DNA of 64,000 nt from Mesostigma viride (lineage: Eukaryota > Streptophyta > Mesostigmatophyceae > Mesostigmatales > Mesostigmataceae). Where the stretch lies: contig RPFO01001400.1 of the NCBI GenBank assembly GCA_009746045.1, forward strand, positions 1 to 64,000, given 5' to 3'. The position numbers and the translations under genes were made by a program. Below, piece after piece: positions 19,965 to 30,932 of the stretch (position 1 is the stretch's first letter; the number at the start of each line of letters is the position of its first letter). The notes beneath the pieces are model-generated. The model saw only the letters and a list, made by a program, of their open reading frames with translations. It was not told the origin of the DNA and did no database searches.

Positions 19965-22900
19965 GCGGTCACATACTGCGGTTTTCGTCGTGTGTGCTCA
20001 AGCATGTGAGCATACAGATGCGGCGTTGAGAAATGCTGGAACGCACCGGCCTATATAGTATACCCACTTGATACGCGTTCCATGAGCACTTGGTTGGCTG
20101 TTGCTCGCTGGTACATGTTTTTTGCCAGCATGAACACATTCATTTAATTAGATGGATGTAGATCCACGGTGTAAAAGTTGGGAACAGTATTGAACATTGC
20201 TGGTCCGCTTCATGTTGTGCATCAACGCTTGGTGACTCTTGCTTGCAAGTAGATTGATTGCGTGTACATGTCATTGTGTCTTGCCCGTTGAGCATTCTTG
20301 ATGATTTATTACCATGACACCGTTGACACATGCTTTATTGCAAATACGTAACTTTATATGATGCCAAACTGATAATAAAATTATGTTTAGTCACTCATAG
20401 CTTGAATGCGTTGCGTAGCAATTGATGTGTGTGCACCAATGATGTCAAAGTGCTTTTAGTAAGAGGCTGTAATTTAGCAAGGCCTTTCGATCATGCATCA
20501 TTATACACAAGTGTCATCCAATTAGTGCGTACAGCATGGAATGCAAGCATTTTTTGCATGGCGTTCATCATTTATGGACGGTAACTCCTGTGTTGACCCT
20601 GTTGTGAGTTTGTCGAAGCATGCATAGCAAGGGCACATGGCAGAGGACATAACGGATTAACGGTTAGGCATGGGAAACAATGGGATACTGTTCCAACATA
20701 ACTTCCCCCTTGGCCACCATGATAAAAACTGACATGGAAACTTGAAATTAATGCCAAGACGGAATGTAGCCCATGTGTTGACTCCTGTTTGAGTTGTCCA
20801 AACCTACATAGCAAGGGCACACGGGAGAAGGCACGGTGGCTAGGTATGGGAAACCATGGGATAGCGTGCCAACATCACTTCTCCCTTAGGCTGCATGATG
20901 AATACGGTCAGGGGGGCTTGAAACCATGATAAAATAAGGGGAAAAGGGTTTATTAAAATATTTAAAGGGAGAAATTCTAATATACTAAAAAAAATCAGCC
21001 CACTATATGGTTTCACAGCATCACATCTGGGATCAATCATAACTTCCAGGCCAGCCAACTCCAAACTAGGAGGAAACCAAATCCTATGGTTTTACAGCAA
21101 CACACCTGGGAACCATCACAACTTCCATATCGGCTGATTGTCATACAGCAATCAATCTGAACATGCACAGGCCAGGGACAGGGTTAACTGGAATCACACA
21201 TCCATCATCAGCAACTCACGTATGCAGATGCTGATCTGTATATACCCTCCACAGTCGGCCTTCAGCATTCAGCAGGTTTCAGATTGCTCTTGAAGCATCC
21301 TCTGCAGGCTCCATAGTCCCGGACCTTGTAGACTGGAAATTTTCTTCAGGAAGCTTGTGCCAACCCTTCAAACATATAATCTGGTTTCTTCTCCATCTGG
21401 TAGCCAACTTTAAACATGCTGCACTGTTCCAACATTTTCTTTCTTTTTGAGGACATAATAATTCCCCAAAGCAGCATGGTTGCTACAAGAAACCATATAT
21501 GTAAGCAACTGCATGCCAAAACGGGAGACCAATATAAATCTGGCACTCAGCCATGTATGTATCCCCTGGCAACACTCAGGTAGTTACCTCCTGCCACTCT
21601 GACAGCCTGAACTCAACAGGAAAATCTGGATCCACTTGACAATATTATTAGCCCCCTCAGGACACTGGTCTGCATCTCTGGAAACTGGAATCTCTGGAAC
21701 TCTGGAACTCTTGAATTCTGGAAATCTGGATTTCTGGATTTCTGGTTCATCACCTTCAAGCTCGACAGGTATCACTGGGCAGCTGAAGCTGACAGCATCT
21801 CAGGTTCACTTGCAGACACAGAACTCTGGACCCAGCAACACTCCAACGTACCACATTGGAGAATCCAGGATTAGGAACCCCCTTGCAACAGACCCTGCAG
21901 GTCTTGTACATAGTATGGGGGAACACTATTATGGATAAACTGTAAATACAGGAGTGATATTGCAGAATATACCATGAACACTGCTTGGATGAGGAGCAAT
22001 GCTGCCAATGGTTATATTTTCTGGCAACCTGCCAGTGCATATCGGGTATCATCAGTTTTCCATTAACACTGGAAAGTTAGGGTTTATTAACCAACTGTTA
22101 ATTTTCCCCTAAGGCATGTTGAGGCCCTTTCCACGTGTGTCCCAACACAAAGCTAGACACCCAGGGGCAACTTGGCTCACCGACCAGCAGTTCTCCTGTA
22201 TGCTGACCAAGATCCCATGTCAGAGACCTGAGCATTGGTATCCACTTTAATGTTAGCAGCCTCAGGACGTAGCACCTGGATGAGCATGCTAGCCATCTTG
22301 GCACCGTCTTGTGCTTTGCCTAGCCAAGACCACAACATTAAAATCTCTCTGGGAATCCTCCCAACGCAGTTATAGGCGCACACCCGATCAGGCCTGGTGT
22401 TTGGCCGATCAATCCAGGGGTGCAGCCTGCCTGTCTGCTTGCCCAACCACCGTATATGAAGGTACCCCAGGGGCCTGGCCAGGGTCACCCTGGGGCCTCG
22501 ATACAGCTGTAGCAAACTGATCCTCTGCATTACACCTGCAGCTGGCAAAGCTCAGGTACCCAGGTATAACTGACTCCCATCAGCTTACCTGTCCTTGAAT
22601 GGCTGATCACAGAACAGGCATATTATTGCTAAGGTGATGTTTCCAAAACCACTCAAAGCATTTATGGCCAACTGGTTTCCACCTGGCTCACCACGCCAAG
22701 CCCAGCTGCCTAAACCTTGAAAATCAGATGCAAATGCTTGACTTCAGATTGTTGGCACAAATCAAAACATCAAACCGAACACTTGTTAGACCCTTCCCAC
22801 ACTTCAATCCAGAAGAGGTACTTCCTGGGTCTCGATCACTAATTACACACCAGCACATGGTGGTAACGGCCAACCGCGAGGCCCTTATCCACACCCTTAT

Positions 22901-25218
22901 ACCACTGTAATAAGGGTGCCCTTCCCTGTCATACACTAGACCAGGGGCATTCTGCACAATGCTGTGAGTTGCCCACCCTCACACATCAATACAGAGATCA
23001 CATGGGAGCTCAACCTGACCCTGTGCAAACAGGCCAGTCACCAACAACGTCAAATTATTGCAGTAATTTTGGAAACACATTCAGCATCTGATCCCCCAGT
23101 GTGTTCATGCTTCAAGGAATAGCAACACCATGCTAGACCGAGCCTGGGGCTGTCCCTCACATATCCCTTAACAGGAATGATGTACTCAACACCCGCTCGG
23201 GGACACACTCAACATACAAGCGGTGGAGAAAACGGCATGTTACTTGGCCCTCAAGCCCCTTCACACGCAGAACAGCACAACTGTGCTTCGGCTACTGCAT
23301 ACATGACCCAGAAACAGCACGTCTTCAGCGAGACCTCCGGCTATGGGAACCCTTCAGCTCTCGCCTTATACGTTATCTGGCTACCCCCGACCAACAAAAC
23401 CATCCCTGCCTGCCAGTCGCTGACTCAGGAAATGCTGACCTTGTAGGAGCTGCCCTGCCAGTCACGTACACGCGCGCCAACTAATGATGGACGCACCATC
23501 CATTAATTCCTTGCAAACTCCACGAGTTCTGCAATCACGGCCTCAATGCCATGATTCTCATAGCGCCATACCACATATAGCAGTGGAATGCTGAGAGCAA
23601 ATATGCAATTAACTGCAACCGGCAGCCATCATTTGCCATCGCTCTACATACTCTAGATCTGCCGCCTGCGACATACCCGGTCGCTCGCGACATACCCAGT
23701 CGCCTGCGACTCGCGCCAGCATACTCGCGTCTCGCCAGGTCGCCTGTGACATTCTAGTCGCCCCGCGATACTTCGCCTGGCCATCCGCTCTTCTTGCTGC
23801 CGTCTCTCGCCGCAGTCGATGCCCGACGTCCTCGCGTCGCAGCAATGCAATCATCACGTCGCGCAGCACTGCCATTATTAATTACAACAACACCGCCGAC
23901 CTTGCCGCTTGTCGACACCGTCACCCGCGACTCGGAAAATTGACCAGGAACAACTTCTCCTCGCTGCTCCCCAGATGCCGACGCTCTCTCGTCGCAGTCG
24001 ACACAACTTCACCCTCTAGCTGCCGACACGCCCACACCAGCGCCGTTCACAATCGCTCATCAAGCGGTATAAAGAGAACTCGACAGCAATCTGCAGCTTT
24101 GCAATATAAATCTGGAAAGATTGACGATGGATAACTCCACACCGCACAAACTGCAACCTTGCAGATGACGCCTCGCGTAGCTCCTCGAGCTCGCGACCAG
24201 CACAGCTCGCAGCTATGTCGACTACATGCGCGAAAACACGCCAGCATACTCGACAGTCAACACCAGCCGAGCTTGTCGTAGCCAACACTGCAGCAACATG
24301 CTTGACCGCCACCCATGGCAGCGAAACGCCTTCGCTTGACGACAAATCTCGAACGCTTGAAACTCGTAGCTTCACTCAGGTGCAAAGCATAGCCATGCCG
24401 CAAACCGGAACGCAACCAATGATCTGATCGACTTGATCCATGCCGAACCGCATGCGCAGTTGACTCTTGATAAATCTGGATAACTCGATCCATTTAAACC
24501 CAGCAACCCACAAGGATCACTAAAAGCCGATTCCGCAACATCTTGTCATCAGGAAATGCGAAACAGCCAGGAGCGCTCGTCAACACGTAGCAGGCCAGCA
24601 ACGAAACTCATTCGTCGCCAATAACGTGCCCGCAATCTGGATAGCTCAGGAAACCTTCACGCAGCCAATCCAGCTATAGTCCTGGCGTACAAACGCCCAC
24701 CAACGACCTCCAAGATAAACTTAGCCTCGGCCGTCGTTGGGAACTCAACCATTTCCGGAACGCATCATAAACCGATAATCTGGTACCGCGCCCTTCTATT
24801 AATTAATTAATTAAACTCGTGCTCCCGTTGGGGAGTCACGGAGCACCGAAGTGCTTTTAATCCCTGTGTGTGCACTACAGGAGAAAGGGCAGAGACCCCC
24901 AGTCTCCTTCATGCCAATTAAGGCATGCCACAGCTGCAATCGGGCGCGGCTAGCTAAAAGGACAGGCTAACGATCCGGCAAACTGTGGGTGCAATAAGAC
25001 CCATGTGAGCATATCATAGCAAGGAGCGTGGGCAAGTAATCTGAACATAGCCAGGGCGTAGCATGGCTGTACTAGAACTAGGCTAAGGCTATGGCTGGTT
25101 GTGTACCGTGCGTTGGCGGCACGTGACTAGGTGTGTTGGCACAGCTAGGCAAACATTCTAGGCATGGCTGCCTTAGCGACAGTGACTCCAATGGTTACAA
25201 GCTAGGGCTATTGCTATT
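19965..25218. other. Long stretch without a supported gene
   Basis: Moderately AT-rich sequence. Visible items: two diverged tandem copies of a ~183-bp segment (about 20590-20770 and 20772-20950, sharing AGCAAGGGCACA and TATGGGAAAC-type motifs), a short CTGGAA-type repeat patch (about 21675-21750), a CGCCTGCGAC-type repeat patch (23665-23760), and a single foldback-family arm at about 24795-24850. Open frames are short and not convincing; one minus-strand frame at 22548-22177 is protein-like but unrecognised. Confidence 0.5.
24795..24850 (-). mobile_element. Single arm of the foldback family
   Basis: ATTA-rich tract followed by AACTCGTGCTCCCGTTGGGG and AGTCACGGAGCAC, matching the right arm of 8722-8833. 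Confidence 0.6.
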
Positions 25219-25754
25219 CTAGCCCGCTGGGGGCGTCCACATCTTGTGGTTGATCATCAGGTCCCCGCCCCTCCAGTACACCTTGGGCTTCTGGGGGTCC
25301 TGCTTATGGCGGAGGTATTCCGGCCACAGGTCGCGTCGCTGCTGTTGCTGAGCGGGGGTTAGGTCGTCATCCAGCGTCCAGGTGAGGTCGTGCAACCGCT
25401 TGCGACGAGAGAGGAACCGCTGCTTATCCTCAGGGGAGAGGAAGGTGAGCAGGACTGGTGGGGTGGCCGCCTTGTCCCGTGAGTGGGGAAGGCGGTGGCA
25501 CCCACGCAGTTCTACCTCACCGACCAGGCCCATGAGGGTAAGAAGCTGGTTCTTGATCTCGTCAGCAAGGGAGGTTGACGTCTCACCTGGCTTCTGGGGG
25601 AAGCGACGTAGCACCACTCGGCACTCGCGGCGAGCGCGATCGGTGACCTCCCGTTGCTGGGCCTGGCGGTGGTCCTCCAGCTCCTGGAGCTTCGTGGCGA
25701 TGGCGTCGGTGGTGGAGGCGGTCGCTGTCCGCAGCAGGTCCGCGCCCTTCTACT
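25219..25754 (-). mobile_element. LINE ORF1-like fragment (L1 ORF1p / Transposase_22 type)
   Basis: The frame is open from just after a TAG near 25755 to TAG at 25219. It encodes a coiled-coil-like stretch (ATKLQELEDHRQAQQREVTD) followed by an RRM-like and C-terminal domain: VVLRRFPQK near its start, LLTFLSPEDKQRFL in the middle, and DDLTPAQQQQRRDLWPEYL near the end. This order matches the nucleic-acid chaperone ORF1 protein of L1-type non-LTR retrotransposons. No ATG is visible at the 5' end, so it is truncated. It may belong with the RT modules downstream, from which the ~505-bp repeat (26066-26572) now separates it. Confidence 0.75.
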
Positions 25755-26065
25755 GATCCGCTAGTCTCGATTCCGCGAGTATCCGCAGCAGTCCAGCGCA
25801 GGATTAAACTCGACGATGAAGCCCAGGCAGTAAACCGCCTTAATAGAACCGGAACATCGTTGTAATTTGAGTTAAAGCGCAATGTGTAGGGATAGATAGA
25901 TTCCAATGCGCGCGGATAGATTCATCATGAGAATGGTTGGAATGGAGCTTGGTTAAAAATATAGGCTTACAGCACTCGTGCACGTGAGTGCTTAGACACG
26001 AGTTTGCCAAGTCAAGGCAACACACGTGAGACGGGCTCGCAAGAGATCTAACCAGTTGGCACTGG

Positions 26066-26572
26066 CCTATTCTTTATATACTTGTGCACTGTGCTTTGCT
26101 AGGCCTGAGCAGCCTCGTAGGCCTGCTCAGTATTAACACCCCCGGTACAGTATTAACAACCTGTACAGCGTCCAGATCCTATACAGTAGGTCTGCCATAC
26201 AGGCACAGTGACCACAGAGTACAGTCCACAGTGATTATTGCGTCTGCACCCAATCTAAGTCCAGGACTAAGCCTGCGGTACCAACAGACCACAGGTTAAG
26301 GTTCCTATTTCCTGCGTACGACGTATTAATCCAATACCGTCGTAGGTTCAGCACCTAATTCCTGTCAGCCCAGGAATTACTGTCGACCCCATATGTCGTC
26401 GGCACATATTCACGCACCACTTAGAAGAACAGCCGGCTCGCGCTCGCGCGCGACCGGGAAGTCGGAACACCATAACTTTCTTGATACTTGTCGGAATGAA
26501 CTCGTTCCGGTGTCGCTGGAATCGCAGAGATATGCCGAATCAGGATCACGCCAATGCGCTTGGCGTTAACTA
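26066..26572 (+). mobile_element. ~505-bp dispersed repeat, copy B
   Basis: Near-identical to 17866-18369 with a few small indels (for example the loss of a GAGT after AGGCACT). It is followed directly by the LINE RT array at 26573. Confidence 0.8.
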
Positions 26573-29500
26573 AAGGGGATGTTAAGGGCCTTGCGCAGCA
26601 TCTTGGTGACGTTGCCGTCGAGTCGTTGCTCCAGCTCCTGCGTCAGTGTCCAGGTCTCGGCGCCGTAGGTCAGGATCGTCAGAATGACGACCTTGAAGAG
26701 GTCACGCTTGACGATCCGGGGTAGGGCGGGGTTGCTCCACCAGCGGCGGTGGTCATGGAGTTGCGCCCACGCCATGCCGATCCGTGTCGTCAGGTCGTCC
26801 TCGCAGTTGGGAAGCCAACTGCCGAGCAGCTTGAAGCGGCCTGAAGTAGGGTAGGGGACCTTGGTGTCGTCCAAGGGGCAGAATGTGGGTGGCGGCCCTG
26901 CCATGCCGAGGGCCAGGGCCTCCGTTTTGGGGCTGATTTCTAGACCAACCGCCGCCCGAGCCTCGAGCGCCAGGCAGTCTAGCCAAAGTTGGGCAGACTC
27001 GGACCGGCTTCTCGATGAGCATGATGTCGTCAACATAAATGAGGTCAGCTAGTAAATTCTGCTGGTTAGTCGGCCCCCCCTCTCCAAGCTCGTTCGTGAT
27101 CGCTAGCTAGGCCAGGGGCACGGCCTGCAATGCTAGCAAAGCGAGCACGTACCTGGCGCATAACATAATCCACTACAAAAAAAAACAGGTACGGCGACAG
27201 GACGCAACCCTGCCAGACGCCGGTCTGCAGTGGGCGTGGCGGGGTAAAGCCGTGTTGAGTGCGCACCGAAGTGGTCGACCCCTCATACAGCGTGCGGATG
27301 ACCGTAATCAGGGGAGTAGGGACGTATAGTGTGGGAAACATAGGGCAAATCAGCGTACAGATCCTCATTACTAATGTGCAAACCAAAGGGGATGTTAAGG
27401 GCCTTGCGCAGCATCTTGGTGATGTTGCCGTCGAGTCGTTGCTCCAGCTCCTGCGTCAGTGTCCAGGTCTCGGCACCGTAGGTCAGGATCGTCAGAATGA
27501 CGACCTTGAAGAGGTCACGCTTGACGATCCGGGGTAGGGCGGGGTTGCTCCACCAGCGGCGGTGGTCATGGAGTTGCGCCCACGCCATGCCGATCCGTGT
27601 CGTCAGGTCGTCCTCGCAGTCGGGAAGCCAACTGCCGAGCAGCTTGAAGCGGCCTGAAGTAGGGTAGGGGACCTCGGTGTCGTCTAAGAGGGGGACTCAG
27701 TGTGGGTGGGGGCCCTGCCATGCCGAGGGCCAGGGCCTCCGTTTTGGGGCTGATTTCTAGACCAACCATGCACCGCGTGAGCCTCGAGCGCCAGGCAGTC
27801 TAGCCAAAGTTGGGCAGACTCCGGCTTCTCGATGAGCGTGATGTCGTTGGCATACATGAGGTCAGCTAGTAAATTCTGCTGGTTAGTCGGCCCCCCTTCT
27901 CCAAGCTCGTTCGTGATCGCTAGGCCAGGGGCACCGGGCCTGCAATGCTAGCAAAGCGAGCACGTACCTGGCGCATAACATAATCCACTACAAAAGAAAA
28001 CAGGTACGGCGACAGGACGCAACCCTGCCAGACGCCGGTCTGCAGTGGGCGTGGCGGGGTAAAGCCGTGTTGAGTGCGCACCGAAGTGGTCGACCCCTCA
28101 TACAGCGTGCGGATGATGGTAATCAGGGGAGTGGGGACGTATAGTGTGGGAAACATAGGGCAAATCAGCGTACAAATCCTCATTACTAATGTGCAAACCA
28201 AAGGGGATGTTAACCCATAGTCCGGTCCCGAATGGGTTTTTGGCATTTTTAGACCCCTGAAAATGGAAAAAAACATAACTCATAGGCCACAACTCCAAAT
28301 ACCCCCAACCAAGGTGCTACTCCTGAGTATCTACACTTCATGGGCTTTTAGAATATGCAATAATATCCCGAGTCCATTCAGTGCTTTGCAAGATATTTAC
28401 TGCCAAAGTTGGACAAAAGACGATCATTTTCAGGTAAGCAAAATCCCCTTTGATATTAACACCTTAGTACTGGGAGGGTCAGGAACCTCAATATTAACAT
28501 TGGACAATTTCATTGGATAGTGCCACCATGCTTTCCTTGGGTCAGACCGCACGGATAGCCCATCTGACCTATATAATGCGCTCACTTACGTGTGTGGGTT
28601 ACGCGCGCGTAAGCAGCCATCCATGAAATGCCACACAGTTATGCATTGTATATACAGCCACATAGGACTGTCAAAAGTGCCGGGAAACAAAGAAGTGCTA
28701 AACCTGCAGCACTAACGGAATGGCATCCTCCAAAGAAACACCACAAACTGAGCAGATTTGGGGCTAATGAGCACTCATACAGCAGGCATGGAAACCTGCT
28801 GCAAGAGGCACTGATACACTCGTGTAAAATCGATGCATAAACGACAGATTCCCGTGCAAACGACATGCATCAAACACGTTGCCGTACCTGGCTTGATCAC
28901 GACCTTTCCGGGTTCTGCTGGCCGGGACCCTCATATCTCACACTGGCTAATGCTTTCCAGGCATAGGCCGCCATAGCCGCATAGTGAATGCATCCGACAT
29001 GATTACCAGGTTGATGTTCTGTGCAAAGATGACCTATAAACGCATCCGAATTCACAGGGACGCTGCTGCGGATGTCCCGTACCAAAACTGGGTGCTCGGG
29101 CTGGCGCAGACTGCCAGGCCATAAGAAGAAAATCGAAATATGGCATGCCATAACTCATCTGGTACTGACGACCAAGAAAGCAGTAAATTCCTACCTGTAT
29201 TTTACCAATGCCATCCCATCTGGCCACCCCTGACCTACGAAAATCACGCATCATCATTCTGAGCAACATTCTGAACCATTACAAGCCGCGAGACGCAAAA
29301 TTTCCTTAATAGGCACGCTAGCAGCCATATCTCGTTACGCGCGCGCGCGAGTGAAAATTTCCCGCCAAAGTCACGTGATACTGTCTCAATACACGTTGTA
29401 TTTACCAGGCTATGGCGAATATTACCCCCAAACCTATGCATCACCTTCGTCATTAAGTGTTCCCAGACCCACCGGACCACTGACATCCGTCACAGGTGGC

Positions 29501-30590
29501 GCGGCGCTCCGGGAATTGAGCGCCACCTTGAGCGCCACCTTGAGCGCCGCGCCACCGGGAGTCAAACAGTGCGATATATCGCACTGTTTTCGGACTATGG
29601 GTTAAGGGCCTTGCGCAGCATCTTGGTGACGTTGCCGTCGAGTCGTTGCTCCAGCTCCTGCGTCAGTGTCCAGGTCTCGGCACCGTAGGTCAGGATCGTC
29701 AGAATGACGACCTTGAAGAGGTCACGCTTGACGATCCGGGGTAGGGCGGGGTTGCTCCACCATGCAGCGGCGGTGGTCATGGAGTTGCGCCCACGCCATG
29801 CCGATCCGTGTCGTCAGGTCGTCCTCGCAGTCGGGAAGCCAACTGCCGAGCAGCTTGAAGCGGCCTGAAGTAGGGTAGGGGACCTCGGTGTCGTCTAAGA
29901 GGCGGACTCAGTGTGGGTGGGGGCCCTGCCATGCCGAGGGCCAGGGCCTCCGTTTTGGGGCTGATTTCTAGACCAACCATGCACCGCGTGAGCCTCGAGC
30001 GCCAGGCAGTCTAGCCAAAGTTGGGCAGACTCCGGCTTCTCGATGAGCGTGATGTCGTTGGCATACATGAGGTCAGCTAGTAAATTCTGCTGGTTAGTCG
30101 GCCCCCCTTCTCCAAGCTCGTTCGTGATCGCTAGGCCAGGGGCACGGCCTGCAATGCTAGCAAAGCGAGCACGTACCTGGCGCATAACATAATCCACTAC
30201 AAAAAAAAACAGGTACGGCGACAGGACGCAACCCTGCCAGACGCCGGTCTGCAGTGGGCGTGGCGGGGTAAAGCCGTGTTGAGTGCGCACCGAAGTGGTC
30301 GAACCCTCATACAGCGTGCGGATGATGGTAATCAGGGGAGTGAGGACGCGAGCGCGAGCAAGTACAGCCCATAGAGCGTCCCAGAGGACAGAATCGAAAG
30401 CCTTGATGAAGTCGACGAAGATCAGGATGGCGGGAAACTCACCAGGTTGCAGGAGAGCGATTTCCTCGAAGAGGCGACGCGCGACTAGGATGGCCATGAC
30501 GGTGTTGCGCCCAGGACGAAAGCCCATTTGACTTTCCTCTGGGTGACGGTCGAGAGCAGAACGAAGGCGGTTGAGGATCCCCATGCCAGG
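26573..30590 (-). mobile_element. LINE RT array: three tandem partial copies, 814-bp period
   Basis: Minus-strand non-LTR RT sequence. The landmark GGGGATGTTAAGGGCC begins near 26576, 27390 and 28204, an exact 814-bp spacing. Copy C (28201-30590) is the longest. It starts GILNRLRSALDRHPEES and keeps GFRPGRNT, VDFIKAFDSVLWD (motif A), GVWQGCVLSPYLF (motif B) and a motif C reading YAND. Copies A and B lack the N-terminal RT part. Each copy ends with YGAETWTLTQELEQRLDG and a C-terminal tail that joins abruptly to the middle of the next copy. Frameshifts separate RT core and C-terminal parts. Copy C is split by a TTAA-flanked insertion at 28214-29601. All copies appear inactive. Confidence 0.9.
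28214..29601. mobile_element. piggyBac-type non-autonomous insertion (1388 bp) with TTAA duplication
   Basis: The ends are CCCATAGTCCG (28214-28224) and its reverse complement CGGACTATGGG (29591-29601). TTAA lies immediately outside both (28210-28213 and 29602-29605). Sister LINE copies at 26573 and 27387 show the uninterrupted site GATGTTAAGGGCC, which proves the insertion and the 4-bp duplication. TTAA specificity with short inverted ends starting CCC is diagnostic of the piggyBac superfamily. No transposase frame is seen, so it is non-autonomous. A 26-bp perfect palindrome (29564-29589) lies just inside the right end. Confidence 0.9.
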
Positions 30591-30594
30591 CCTT

Positions 30595-30775
30595 TCAGGT
30601 ATGATACATCATGGTGGTGCAGGTGCACCTTGTGCACCCAGAGTAGGTGGCAGTTACACCCCCCACCTGCAGGTTGTAGCTCAGCATGTATTAAAAACCA
30701 TATTCCCCTTCTCAGGGATATGTGTTACATATGCTCCCCACGGAGACATACATGATTAATTAATTAACAACTTGT
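30595..30775 (+). mobile_element. MITE-like dispersed repeat, copy 3
   Basis: Shares CACCTGCAGGTTGTAGCTCA, ATTCCCCTTCTCAGGGATAT and CTCCCCACGGAG with 7062-7212, with an ATTA tail. It abuts the 5'-truncated end of LINE copy C. Confidence 0.65.
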
Positions 30776-30932
30776 CTACCTCCGTTAGGAGGGAGGCATT
30801 CCATAAATTCATGACATCTCGAGTAATGATGATGCTGATCAGTCACATATCGTTAAGCTCGCGCATACTTGTCGACCATTTCTTACTAGCCCCTTCTGCA
30901 TGCATGGCGATGCAGCCGGTGATTGCGGCAAT

